Shown: positions 7,512 through 15,521 of the stretch, piece after piece | How the letters are laid out: the number at the start of each line of letters is the position of its first letter | How positions within the stretch are numbered: position 1 is the stretch's first letter | DNA from: Acidobacteriota bacterium | Lineage (GTDB): Bacteria > Acidobacteriota > Terriglobia > Bryobacterales > Bryobacteraceae | DNA: 38,512 nucleotides | Assembly: GCA_018268835.1 (NCBI GenBank) | Contig: JAFDVU010000055.1 | Coordinates: forward strand, 1-38,512 | Direction of reading: 5' to 3' | Translations under genes and position numbers: made by a program | Notes under the pieces: model-generated | What the model was told of the DNA's origin: nothing | Seen by the model: only the letters and a program-made list of their open reading frames with translations | Database searches by the model: none

Positions 7512-8867
7512 CTACTGGACGCTGAAGAGGACGCCGTTGGGCGGCGACGAGGCGCCCGCCACGTTGGCCACCAGGGGCTGATCGCCGCTGGAGGCTCCGT
7601 TCGGCACCGTGACGGCGATCTGGTAAAGGCCGAGCGCGCCCGGATTCAGGCCCGCGCCGACCACGGTCGCGGTGACGCCGCCGATGGTGATGGAGGGAGG
7701 CACTACCGAGTAGGCGATGGTGCTCGGGCCGAGCGCCTGCGCCGACGTCTGTCCCGCCGGCACCGAAGGCGAGACCGCGCCGAAGCCCGTGCCCCACAGG
7801 ACTACGGTTTCGCCGCGCGCCGCCGGTTTAGAGTCGCCGATCAAGCCCGCCGGCGCCACCAGGGTTCCGTCCTGATGGGTCACGATGGCGTACACTCCGG
7901 ATTGGAAGAACGCCGGCGCGTAATCGCTCACGGTCACGGTCACCGCGCTGCTCGTACCCGAGGCGTTGGTCACGGTCACATCCACCGGTCCCGTGTTCAC
8001 ATTCGGAGCCTGCACGTTGATCTGGGTGGGGCTGATGAAGTAGACGTAGGCCGGCGTGCCGCCGAAGGAGACGCTGACGCCGTCGAGCGAGGTCGGGGTG
8101 CCATCGACGAAATCGGCGCTGGTCCAGGTTCGCCGGGTGGTGCTCAGGCGCTGGCCTTCAATGGTGACCCAGGATCCGGCTTCGATGGCGGGCTGGAAGC
8201 TGGCGCCGTTGACCACGCTGGTGATGACGGGTCCATTGCTCACCGCGGCGGCGGGTTGCAGCGTGTAGGTGGCGGTGTAGATGTGGTCGCCGGGATCAGC
8301 CTGGCCGTTGCCGTTGGCGGCGTTGGCGGCGATGTAGACGGTCACCGCTCCGATATCGCTCGAAGGCGCGGTCCAATCGAAGCCGAAGGTGATGGAGCCG
8401 GTGGTGCCGGGGCGCGTGCCGGCCGAAGTCTGCTCGATGTACATCAGCGGGTAGGAACCGGAGCAGGTCCCGCTGGTGGTGAGGGTCGCGTTGTAGAAGT
8501 TGGTGGCGGAGCAGATCACCTGCGAGTAGGCGTCGGTGGCCTTGAGGCCGCCGGCGATGGTGGAAGTGCTGCCCGATTTGCGCACCGTGGCCTGATAACC
8601 CCAGCGGCGCGCGCTGCTATCGGAGATGGTGACGATCCAGTGCTGGACCTCACCCGGCGCGTAGACGTTGCCCTTGGGGAAGGCGATCTTCACACTGCCG
8701 CCCGACGTGGAAATTCCGCTGCCGTGACAGGCGGCGCAGGTGCCCAGTTCGTTGGGGACGCCGGAGAGGCCCGGATCCGGGCCGGTGGAGTACGCGTGGA
8801 GTGAGAGTGCGGCGGCCGCGGCAAGCAGAATCGCGCCCGGGAGGTTCTTGCTGAGTGCACGTGTCAT
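7512..8867 (-). CDS. Exported CxxCH protein with Reeler-like and TIGR03437 domains
   Basis: A 451-residue secreted protein. A signal peptide (1-25) is followed by CAACHGS, a CxxCH motif at 44-48 like that of c-type cytochromes. Residues about 55-205 form a beta-rich domain with phrases such as VYAPGEVQHWIVTI and RRWGYQATVR, typical of the Reeler/choice-of-anchor V type. From about 213 to the end the protein matches the Solibacter-type C-terminal domain TIGR03437 (ITSVVNGASFQPAIEAGSW, then a repeated IPT-like half with VLWGTGFGAV). TIGR03437 is largely confined to Solibacter relatives and is found on surface or secreted proteins. A single CxxCH could bind one heme or be a remnant. The role is unknown; extracellular binding or redox is possible. 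The ATG at 8867 is set by the signal peptide; no ribosome site is seen. Confidence 0.85.
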   Translation of the reverse strand: MTRALSKNLPGAILLAAAAALSLHAYSTGPDPGLSGVPNELGTCAACHGSGISTSGGSVKIAFPKGNVYAPGEVQHWIVTISDSSARRWGYQATVRKSGSTSTIAGGLKATDAYSQVICSATNFYNATLTTSGTCSGSYPLMYIEQTSAGTRPGTTGSITFGFDWTAPSSDIGAVTVYIAANAANGNGQADPGDHIYTATYTLQPAAAVSNGPVITSVVNGASFQPAIEAGSWVTIEGQRLSTTRRTWTSADFVDGTPTSLDGVSVSFGGTPAYVYFISPTQINVQAPNVNTGPVDVTVTNASGTSSAVTVTVSDYAPAFFQSGVYAIVTHQDGTLVAPAGLIGDSKPAARGETVVLWGTGFGAVSPSVPAGQTSAQALGPSTIAYSVVPPSITIGGVTATVVGAGLNPGALGLYQIAVTVPNGASSGDQPLVANVAGASSPPNGVLFSVQ

Positions 8868-8942
8868 GAATTGCTAAGCGGGATAGGGCACCCGGGATGC
8901 CAGCTCTCGCGCGCGGGTTTTCAACGGGTTAGGGGGAAAATG

Positions 8943-8975
8943 AAAAAAACGCGAGCGGCATTACGCCGCCCGCGT
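8943..8975 (-). terminator. Rho-independent terminator
   Basis: On the minus strand an 11-bp stem with one mismatch (arms 8965-8975 and 8949-8959, loop 8960-8964) is followed by seven T (8943-8949). It lies 34 bp past the stop of the TPR gene and ends the 12454-9009 transcript. The TIGR03437 gene therefore needs its own promoter, although I see none in 8868-8942. Confidence 0.85.
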
Positions 8976-9008
8976 GAAGGGGATTGCAACCTGGTTGCCG
9001 CCGCCCGG

Positions 9009-10655
9009 TCAATCGATCGCGGGTCCGAAGTAACCCTGGGCGAGAGCGGGTTCCACTTCGAGGGCCTTGGTCCAGCAGGAGCGAGCTTCGTCGGCTTTGC
9101 CGTTGGATTCGAGAATGCGCCCGAGGTTGAGCAGCGCCTCGGGCATGTCGGGTTGTTGCGCCAGCGCGTCGCGGTAGAAACGGACCGCGCGGTCGGGCTG
9201 GCCCGCCTTTTCGTACATCAGGCCGGTGTTGTAAAGAATGGCGGGGGACCGTTCGCCGAGATCGATGAGGCGCACGTGGAATTCCAGCGCCGTATCGAAA
9301 TCGTTGGATTGAATGGCGAGCGCGGCCAGGCCGCGCAGTGCGTCCATGCTCTTGGGATCGGCGTCGAGCATCTTCTCATACAGCCGCTCGGCGTGATCGC
9401 GCTCGCCCAGACCGGCGTAGGCGAGGGCCAGGTTGGCGTGGGCCTCGGGCCACGACGGCCGGTACTTCAGGCAACCTTCGAAGGATTCCGCGGCGCCGCG
9501 GAAGTCTTCGCGCTGCAGACGCAGGTAACCCAGGCGGAAGCGCGCCTCCTCCTCTTTCGGAGAGCGGTCCAGCACCTGGCGGTAATAGCGCTCGGCCTCG
9601 TCGAGGTGGCCGTTGTGCTCGAGCAGCAGGGCGATGTTCCAGATGGGGGCGAGCGATTCCGGGTTGGCCTTCATGGCCTTCTCGTAGGAGCTGCGGGCGG
9701 CGGCGATGTCGCCCACCTTTTCGCGGACGATGCCCAGGTTGGTGAGGGCCTCGCAGGATTCGGGCCGCAGCTTCAAGGCTTCCTCGTAGGCTTCGGCGGC
9801 CTGTTCGTAGCGCGACGCCTTCTGGTGAGCCAGTCCGAGGTTGAACCAGGCTTCGAAGTGGCCGGGCACGGCGCTCACCAGCAGCGTGCAGAACTTGGCG
9901 GTCAGCGCGTACTCGCCGGCGGCGCAGGCCCAGGCGGCCAGCCCTTCCAGTGCCACCGAACTCTCCGGTTTCAACTCCAGAAGGTGTTCGCTGAATTCGC
10001 GCACCATGTCGAAATCCTGTTTGCCCATGCCGATGAGCACCAGGTTGGCGAGGGATTCCTCGCTGTCGGGGTTTTTCTGAAGGATGCCCTGGTAGATCTC
10101 CGCCGCCTGGTCGAGATGGCCGAGCTGCTGCAGGGCCACAGCCTTGCCGAAGAGCGCGTCGCTATGATCGGCTTCCAGTTCGAGACAGCGCTCGAAGCTG
10201 AACAGGGCGCTCTTGGGATCCTCCTGCCTCAGGTGGCAGACGCCCAACCCGAGGTGGGAATCGACGTGCTTGTCTTCCAGGCTGCTGGCGCGGTGGAAGG
10301 CCTGGGCTGCGTCTTCCCAGGCACTGCCGCGCTCCAGACACACCCCGAGGTTGAACCATCCCATGGCGTATTGCGGCTTGATCTGAACCAGAGTGCGATA
10401 CGCCTTGGCGGCCTCGTCGAACGCGCCGAGTTCGAAGTGAATGTGTCCCATGGCGCGATAGATTTCCGCCGAGGCCTCGTTGGCGGCAATCGCGCGCTGC
10501 AAATGGCGCAGCGCGTCCTCGCGCTTGCCGGCCAGGTGCAAGGTCACGGCACGCGCCAGGTGGCCCTGCGGTCCAGTTCCTTTGTCGTTCGCGTCGGTCT
10601 CTACGGTCCGCAAAGTCTGAACCTTCGCGGGCGTTCGCATGGCGATGGTGCTCAT
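9009..10655 (-). CDS. Tetratricopeptide repeat protein
   Basis: A 548-residue protein made almost wholly of TPR units, roughly fourteen, from about residue 32 to the C-terminus (examples: AMGWFNLGVCLERG, EAWFNLGLAHQKASRYEQAAEAYEEAL, EALLNLGRILESNGKADEA). There is no signal peptide or membrane helix, so it is probably a cytoplasmic scaffold; TPR superhelices bind partner proteins. The ATG at 10655 is preceded by AAGGAG at 11 bp and overlaps the TGA of the upstream zinc-finger/lectin-fold gene in an ATGA, so the two are translationally coupled and may act together. A strong terminator follows. No catalytic domain is attached, and the partner cannot be named. Confidence 0.85.
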   Translation of the reverse strand: MSTIAMRTPAKVQTLRTVETDANDKGTGPQGHLARAVTLHLAGKREDALRHLQRAIAANEASAEIYRAMGHIHFELGAFDEAAKAYRTLVQIKPQYAMGWFNLGVCLERGSAWEDAAQAFHRASSLEDKHVDSHLGLGVCHLRQEDPKSALFSFERCLELEADHSDALFGKAVALQQLGHLDQAAEIYQGILQKNPDSEESLANLVLIGMGKQDFDMVREFSEHLLELKPESSVALEGLAAWACAAGEYALTAKFCTLLVSAVPGHFEAWFNLGLAHQKASRYEQAAEAYEEALKLRPESCEALTNLGIVREKVGDIAAARSSYEKAMKANPESLAPIWNIALLLEHNGHLDEAERYYRQVLDRSPKEEEARFRLGYLRLQREDFRGAAESFEGCLKYRPSWPEAHANLALAYAGLGERDHAERLYEKMLDADPKSMDALRGLAALAIQSNDFDTALEFHVRLIDLGERSPAILYNTGLMYEKAGQPDRAVRFYRDALAQQPDMPEALLNLGRILESNGKADEARSCWTKALEVEPALAQGYFGPAID

Positions 10656-12454
10656 TGTATGCTTTGCTCCTTGCTGCCCGTTCCGGGCGAACAGACCCGC
10701 ACCCAATAGAGGCGCGCCCGGTCGTCCGGTACGCTCATGAATCCGATGCCGCCCGTCGCAAGGCGGTCATCGACCCAGGTATCGATCGTCTTTCCATCGA
10801 TGGCGATGGAAAATACCGGACCGGCCACGTTCATGCGCACGGTGAATGTGCGCCGCGGCTTGCCCGGCATCAGCATCGTGGAGGCGACGGCCGGCTCCGC
10901 GTTGCCGTCCCGCACCACGATGCGGCTGAATTCCAGCAGGTCGCCTTCGACTGCCGTGACGGTGCAGTGCAGATGCGTGTTGGCGCCGGTGGCGCGCACT
11001 ACCCAGTTGACCGTCCGGGTGTCGATGCGAGTCAGGAATTCGAGGTCGTAATCGCTCAAATCGAGCGTGGGGAGATAGAGGGCCAGGCCACCGGGGCGCA
11101 CGCCGGCCACGTCCACCTTCCAATCGGCGACGCCGCCCACCCAGTTATCCCATCCGGAATCGAAGTGCTCTTCGAAACGCACGGACTCCACCGGCGGCGC
11201 CAGTACGGGTTTGGGATCGAGGATCTCCGGCGGCGCGCTCACCGACGGCTCCGGCGGGGCATCGCCCGGATCCGTGGCGGCGGCCAGAACGTTGAAATAG
11301 GGCACGGTGGGCACGAGCACGTCTTCGCGCACGGCAAAGGGCGCCGCACCTTCCTGCGGACCGGCGTCCATGCGGCGAGCGCGCAGCGGCAGGTTGAACA
11401 GGTGCGCGCCGTTGCGCCGGCCGAAGCCCGCGCCTTTTTGCGTCACCGGCGTGCCGTGCCAGGCCGGCGCGGGCGTCTTCCACCGCACTTCTCCACCGCG
11501 GGCCTCGCTCGCGGGCATGTCGCGGAACACGCGCTGCGACGGCAATAGTCCCGGGCGCCCGGAAAGCGCTCCCGCCGTGGTGGCGCGCGGCGCCGCGGGC
11601 AGGGTCGCCGCAATCTCCGGCATGGACAAGGACAGGTCTCTTTCGCGCGCGGGGAAATCCTGCTCCATGCCCGAAGGAAGGCATGGACGTTCCAGTCGCG
11701 GCAGTGCCGCCACCGTCTTCGCCAGTTCGCGGCGCGCAGGCTGTTTGACCGCGGGGAGGCGGAAAGCAAGTCCGATGGAAACCCGCAGGTTGGCACCTTC
11801 CGCGGCCGCCAGGCGCAGTTCGCGGACTCCGGCGGAGGTGGCCATCAACTTTCGCCCGCCGCGCCGCAATCCGGCCGAAATCTCACCCAGGTGCGAGCGC
11901 ACCGCGCCCGCGGGAAGCCGCGAATAGTCGCGCGCCTGCGACGGCACGTCCGAGCCCGATCCGTTCCACGCGCGTATTTCTCCGCGTCCCAACGCTTCGC
12001 GCCCGCCGGCGCGGTTCAAGCGCAATCGCGGAGGTACGCTCTTTCCGGGCACCAGCGGGATGCCGCCGCCGTGGGTGCGAGGTTGCTGCCGCTTTCCCGC
12101 TACCGGGACCGGTTCCTGTGGCACGCACGCGCCCCTGGAAACCGCGATGCGCGGTTTCGCCGTGCCCGGCCGCAGCGCGGGCAGGCTGGGCTCGGAACTC
12201 ACTGCCTGGGGCAATAGGTTGGCGAATTCGTGACGCTCGATGGCACCGGAGCGGATCAGGGATGCGGTAGGGATCTGGCGCGGACTCTCGCGCCGGCGCA
12301 TCAAGCTGGCAACCTTATTCACTTCGACCAGGCGGTCCATTCCCGCCCGCAGCCGGAACTGGTTGCGGTGCTCCTTGGAGCAGAAGTCGCCGTCGCCGCC
12401 TACGCGGAGCCGGCTCAGCGGCTTTCCACAAAGCTGGCAGTTGCGCGCGTTCAT
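10652..12454 (-). CDS. Zinc-finger protein with disordered middle and concanavalin-like domain
   Basis: A 600-residue protein of unfamiliar architecture. The N-terminus has a treble-clef-like zinc site with C6, C9, C25 and H29 (CQLCGKP, then FCSKEHR), which in other proteins binds nucleic acid or protein. Residues about 50-410 are rich in Arg, Pro, Ala and Gly, with no fold that I recognise. Residues about 420-590 look like a jelly-roll lectin-type domain of the LamG/DUF1080 kind (FEEHFDSGWDNW, IAIDGKTIDTW, then GGIGFMSVPDDRARLYWVRV). There is no signal peptide, so a sugar-binding-type fold would sit in the cytoplasm beside a zinc finger, which is odd. It is coupled by ATGA overlap to a TPR protein. 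A perfect TATAAT lies 8 bp before the ATG and there is no ribosome site, so the mRNA may be leaderless. Confidence 0.75.
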   Translation of the reverse strand: MNARNCQLCGKPLSRLRVGGDGDFCSKEHRNQFRLRAGMDRLVEVNKVASLMRRRESPRQIPTASLIRSGAIERHEFANLLPQAVSSEPSLPALRPGTAKPRIAVSRGACVPQEPVPVAGKRQQPRTHGGGIPLVPGKSVPPRLRLNRAGGREALGRGEIRAWNGSGSDVPSQARDYSRLPAGAVRSHLGEISAGLRRGGRKLMATSAGVRELRLAAAEGANLRVSIGLAFRLPAVKQPARRELAKTVAALPRLERPCLPSGMEQDFPARERDLSLSMPEIAATLPAAPRATTAGALSGRPGLLPSQRVFRDMPASEARGGEVRWKTPAPAWHGTPVTQKGAGFGRRNGAHLFNLPLRARRMDAGPQEGAAPFAVREDVLVPTVPYFNVLAAATDPGDAPPEPSVSAPPEILDPKPVLAPPVESVRFEEHFDSGWDNWVGGVADWKVDVAGVRPGGLALYLPTLDLSDYDLEFLTRIDTRTVNWVVRATGANTHLHCTVTAVEGDLLEFSRIVVRDGNAEPAVASTMLMPGKPRRTFTVRMNVAGPVFSIAIDGKTIDTWVDDRLATGGIGFMSVPDDRARLYWVRVCSPGTGSKEQSIQ

Positions 12455-12462
12455 CGTGGGTA

Positions 12463-12468
12463 ATTATA
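12463..12468 (-). promoter_or_regulatory. Consensus -10 box, possible leaderless start
   Basis: TATAAT on the minus strand, 8 bp before the ATG of the zinc-finger/lectin-fold gene. It is a perfect sigma-70 -10 hexamer in an AT-rich stretch. No convincing -35 lies 16-18 bp upstream. The start point would fall at or next to the ATG, in keeping with the missing Shine-Dalgarno site. Confidence 0.5.
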
Positions 12469-12538
12469 GGGTAGGGCTTCTCAGAATTACTAGGATAAAA
12501 GGGGTCAATAGCCGGCCATTAACGAACGTCATCTCAGT

Positions 12539-12566
12539 ACTATCTGATTTGCTATCAAAGGATAGT
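12539..12566. promoter_or_regulatory. Cluster of CTATC/GATAG half-sites, candidate operator
   Basis: ACTATC (12539-12544), CTATC (12552-12556) and the inverse GATAGT (12561-12566) lie within 28 bp. The last two form an inverted repeat with a 4-bp spacer. The cluster lies between the divergent zinc-finger gene and JAB-TonB gene in the most AT-rich gap of the window, where a regulator controlling both could bind. Confidence 0.3.
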
Positions 12567-12616
12567 AGTCGATTACCCGAATTGGATATTTCTTTTTAAT
12601 TGACTCAAAACAGGGC

Positions 12617-12644
12617 GTGAAAAATCTGAAAATCGGCTTAGAAT
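12617..12644 (+). promoter_or_regulatory. Candidate promoter of the JAB-TonB gene
   Basis: GTGAAA (12617-12622) and TAGAAT (12639-12644) are spaced by 16 bp, a weak sigma-70 match about 90 bp before the start codon. It sits in AT-rich DNA, unlike the rest of the window. The -35 is poor. Confidence 0.3.
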
Positions 12645-12733
12645 TTACCCTGAACGGTTTCGTCGGGTTGGTTCTGTGCGTCATGTGGTACGGCGCGGTC
12701 AACGTTGCCGGCAACCGTTGGAGGCTTATCACG

Positions 12734-14878
12734 ATGAACGAGTCGACGGCGCGTGCGGATCGCTTCGATCTGCAGACTTCCACATCGTCTTTTTTCCTGT
12801 GGGAAGTGCCCCAGAAGCCGGTCGCGGTCCGCATTCCCTATCCGCTGATCGATCGCCTCGAGCGGGAGGCGGTCGAGAGCTTTCGCTCCGTGACCTCGCG
12901 CGGCAGCGAGGTGGGAGGCTTACTGCTCGGTGAAGTCACGCCGGGCAACCCGACGGTGGTGTCCGTGGCCGAATACCAGTTGATCGACTGCGATTACGCA
13001 CGCGGTCCGCTCTACCGGTTGAGCGACGGGGACCTGCAGCGGTTCCAGCAGGCGATCCAGCAGCGCGGATCCTCCGGCGCCGGCATCGCGGGCTTCTTCC
13101 GCACCCACACGCGGAAAGGCATCACGCTCGACCCCGACGATCTGACGGTACTGGATGCGCTGTTCCGCGAACCGCACCACATCGCGCTGCTGATCCGCCC
13201 CTTCGCCACCAAGGCGAGCACGGCGGGGATCTTCCTCCGTGAAGGCGGCGCGTTCTCGTGCGAAGCCAGTTGCCTGGAGTTCCCGTTCCGCGTGCCGCCG
13301 GCGGAGGCCAAGAGCCCCGCGCCGGGCCAGGAAGCGAAGGCTCCCGCGGCGCCCGTACCCGCGCCTCCGCCGGCGCGACCCGCTGCGCGCGCGCAGATTG
13401 TGCCCATCGCTTCACGGCGCGAAATCAGCCTGCTCGGCGGCACCGTCGAGGAAAAACCAGTCGAGGCGTCTCCCTCCAGGCCGGAAGTCCACCCGGAACC
13501 CAAGCCGGAGGCCAAGGTCGAAGCCCGGCCCGAGGCCAAGGCCGAACCGAAGGTGGAAACCCGGACGGAAACCAAGCCGGAAGCCAAAGTCGAGCCCAAG
13601 CCGGAACCGAAGTCCGCCCCCAAGGTGGAAGCCAAGGCCGAAACGAAGTCCGCCCCCAAGGTGGAGCCCACCCCCAAGACGGAGCCGAAGACCGAAACGA
13701 AGGCCGTGGTGGTCCCCGCTGTGCGCGAGGTCGAAGTCTCGCCCAAGGAAAAAGAGGCCGTCGCGATCCCGCCGGTGAGTCTCGAAGAGCCGGCCGCGAG
13801 TTCGGGCAAGACTTTGAAACTCGTCCTCGCCGCGCTGGCCGCGACGCTGCTCTTCGTCGTACTGTTCGTTTACCCCGGCCTGATGCGCACTTCGAGTAAG
13901 GCGCCGGCCGCCGCGCAGTCGGATTCCTCGCCGCTGCAATTGCGCGTGGAACGTACCAACGGCGCACTGCTGCTCACCTGGAACCGCGATTCCGATGCCG
14001 TGCGCAGCGCCACCAAGGCGGTGCTGACGATCAACGACGGTCCGCAACACGAGAACGTGGACATGGACCTGGCCCAACTGCGCAACGGCAGCATCGTGTA
14101 CTCTCCGCAGACCTCCGACATCAGCTTCCAGATGGAAGTCACCGGCAAAGACGCGGCCAAGACCACCAGCGAAAGCGTTCGTGTGCTGCGCACGCGGCCT
14201 TCGCCGCTGGAGGAGCAGAACGCCGCGCAAGCCGCGGCGGCAGGGAAGCCGGCCGTGCCTCCGACGGGCGCGGCGTCGGTTCCGGGCGCGCCGAATAGCA
14301 CCACGCCGAACGCCACCGCCGCCACCGCCAACCCGGCGAATCCCGCGGCTCCGGCGCCCGAGACCGAAACCCCGGCGGAACCCGAGTCCAAGCCGGTAGC
14401 GGCGAGCCGTCCCTTCAGCGCCCCCTCGCTGAGCGCCCGCCTGCGTCCGACGCTATCCAGCGATCTGCCCGATGCGCCCGCCGTCGCCGGCGGCGCCGCG
14501 ATTCCGCGCGTGAACCTCAACAGCGTGGCGGCCACGCCTTCGGCTCCGATCGCCGCTCCCGCGCCGCCCTCCGCGGCGGCTTCCCCGGCGACCCCCAAGT
14601 CGGGCGGAAAGATCCAGCAGGCCGTGCTGATCTCCAAGAAAGACCCCGAATATCCCAAACTGGCCCGGCAGACCGGGGCGCGCGGCACCGTCAGGCTTAG
14701 CGCCACGATCGGCAAGGATGGCCACGTGAAGGCTGTGCGCGTACTCTCCGGACACCCGATGCTGCAGAGCGCGGCGGTGGACGCCGTGAAGCAGTGGGTC
14801 TACCGGCCGACGCTGCTCAACGGCCAGCCGGTCGAGACCGATACGGAGATCGTGCTGAACTTCGTCGGCGACCGGTAA
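12734..14878 (+). CDS. JAB/MPN-like domain fused to membrane-anchored TonB C-terminal domain
   Basis: A 714-residue protein. Residues about 36-185 resemble a JAB/MPN fold: E59 in EVGGLLLGEV matches the catalytic Glu position, then FFRTHTRKG (121-129) and LDPDDL replace the usual HxHP and S-x2-D. The first motif histidine is Arg123, so peptidase activity is doubtful. A Lys/Glu/Pro-rich linker (about 250-325, repeats like PKPEAKVE) leads to one membrane helix (361-384), a periplasmic Ala/Pro-rich stretch, and a TonB C-terminal domain from about 632 (YPKLARQTGARG, VKQWVYRPTLLNGQPV). TonB passes energy from the inner membrane to outer-membrane receptors. Here the JAB-like part would face the cytoplasm. 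The ATG at 12734 has GGAGG 9 bp upstream; the frame runs further up from a GTG at 12617 without a ribosome site. No exbB/exbD is nearby. Confidence 0.75.
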   Translation: MNESTARADRFDLQTSTSSFFLWEVPQKPVAVRIPYPLIDRLEREAVESFRSVTSRGSEVGGLLLGEVTPGNPTVVSVAEYQLIDCDYARGPLYRLSDGDLQRFQQAIQQRGSSGAGIAGFFRTHTRKGITLDPDDLTVLDALFREPHHIALLIRPFATKASTAGIFLREGGAFSCEASCLEFPFRVPPAEAKSPAPGQEAKAPAAPVPAPPPARPAARAQIVPIASRREISLLGGTVEEKPVEASPSRPEVHPEPKPEAKVEARPEAKAEPKVETRTETKPEAKVEPKPEPKSAPKVEAKAETKSAPKVEPTPKTEPKTETKAVVVPAVREVEVSPKEKEAVAIPPVSLEEPAASSGKTLKLVLAALAATLLFVVLFVYPGLMRTSSKAPAAAQSDSSPLQLRVERTNGALLLTWNRDSDAVRSATKAVLTINDGPQHENVDMDLAQLRNGSIVYSPQTSDISFQMEVTGKDAAKTTSESVRVLRTRPSPLEEQNAAQAAAAGKPAVPPTGAASVPGAPNSTTPNATAATANPANPAAPAPETETPAEPESKPVAASRPFSAPSLSARLRPTLSSDLPDAPAVAGGAAIPRVNLNSVAATPSAPIAAPAPPSAAASPATPKSGGKIQQAVLISKKDPEYPKLARQTGARGTVRLSATIGKDGHVKAVRVLSGHPMLQSAAVDAVKQWVYRPTLLNGQPVETDTEIVLNFVGDR

Positions 14879-14898
14879 CCGGCTCCGGCGTCGCTACA

Positions 14899-15453
14899 CT
14901 ATCGCGAGGCCGGGGGAACGACCCGGTTCATGCGCGCGTAGACCACCATCTGGCCGTAGTGATCCATGGTGTGGGAGATGGCGAGGATGCAGAGTTCTCC
15001 CCGAGCCATGTCGGGCGCGCCTTTGAAGGGCGGCTTGACCGGTTCGCCCTGGTTCTTCTCGGTCAGCGAGTTCACGGCCTTGTGCGCGTAAGCGAAGGCG
15101 TCCTCGAGAAACTTCACCACCTGCGCCTTGGTGGCGACGCTGTCCGGGCCGTTCTCGCCCTGGCCGAGATCCACCGGCGGCTTCTGCCGCATCGCCGCGG
15201 CCGACACCATATACAAAACGGAGGCTACATGCTTGGCCTGTTGCGCGAACGTGCGCACGTTGGTGAACGCGCCGTCGTTGGGGGCGAAGCCGAAGGCCGA
15301 ATCCGGCATGGCCTGGACCAGCGGCACGATTTCGTGTTCGGCGCTGCTCAACTGCGAATCGTAAACGTGCGCCACGGTGGCATCGGCCGCTAACGCGGCG
15401 GAGGCGGACAGCAAGGCCACGGCGAGTGTGAGACGAAATCCCTTCAAGAGCAT
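14899..15453 (-). CDS. Exported DinB-family protein
   Basis: A 184-residue DinB/DUF1572-type four-helix protein with a signal peptide (1-22, ending ALA-AD). H75, H161 and H165 (AKHVAS; SHTMDHYGQM) match the usual three-His metal site of DinB proteins, which include thiol transferases and many members of unknown role. Export is less common, but seen in Acidobacteriota. The start needs care: AGGAGG touches the ATG at 15453 with no spacer, while the third codon, a TTG at 15447, sits 6 bp away at ideal spacing. The true start may be that TTG, which would shorten the protein by two residues. The gene is convergent with the JAB-TonB gene (20-bp gap) and divergent from the GT2 gene. Confidence 0.8.
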   Translation of the reverse strand: MLLKGFRLTLAVALLSASAALAADATVAHVYDSQLSSAEHEIVPLVQAMPDSAFGFAPNDGAFTNVRTFAQQAKHVASVLYMVSAAAMRQKPPVDLGQGENGPDSVATKAQVVKFLEDAFAYAHKAVNSLTEKNQGEPVKPPFKGAPDMARGELCILAISHTMDHYGQMVVYARMNRVVPPASR

Positions 15454-15521
15454 CCTCCTGGTGCGGTGTCGCCCAGTATACCGCGAACCTTCCGCCTGCC
15501 TCGCGGTACAGTGGAGGATGC

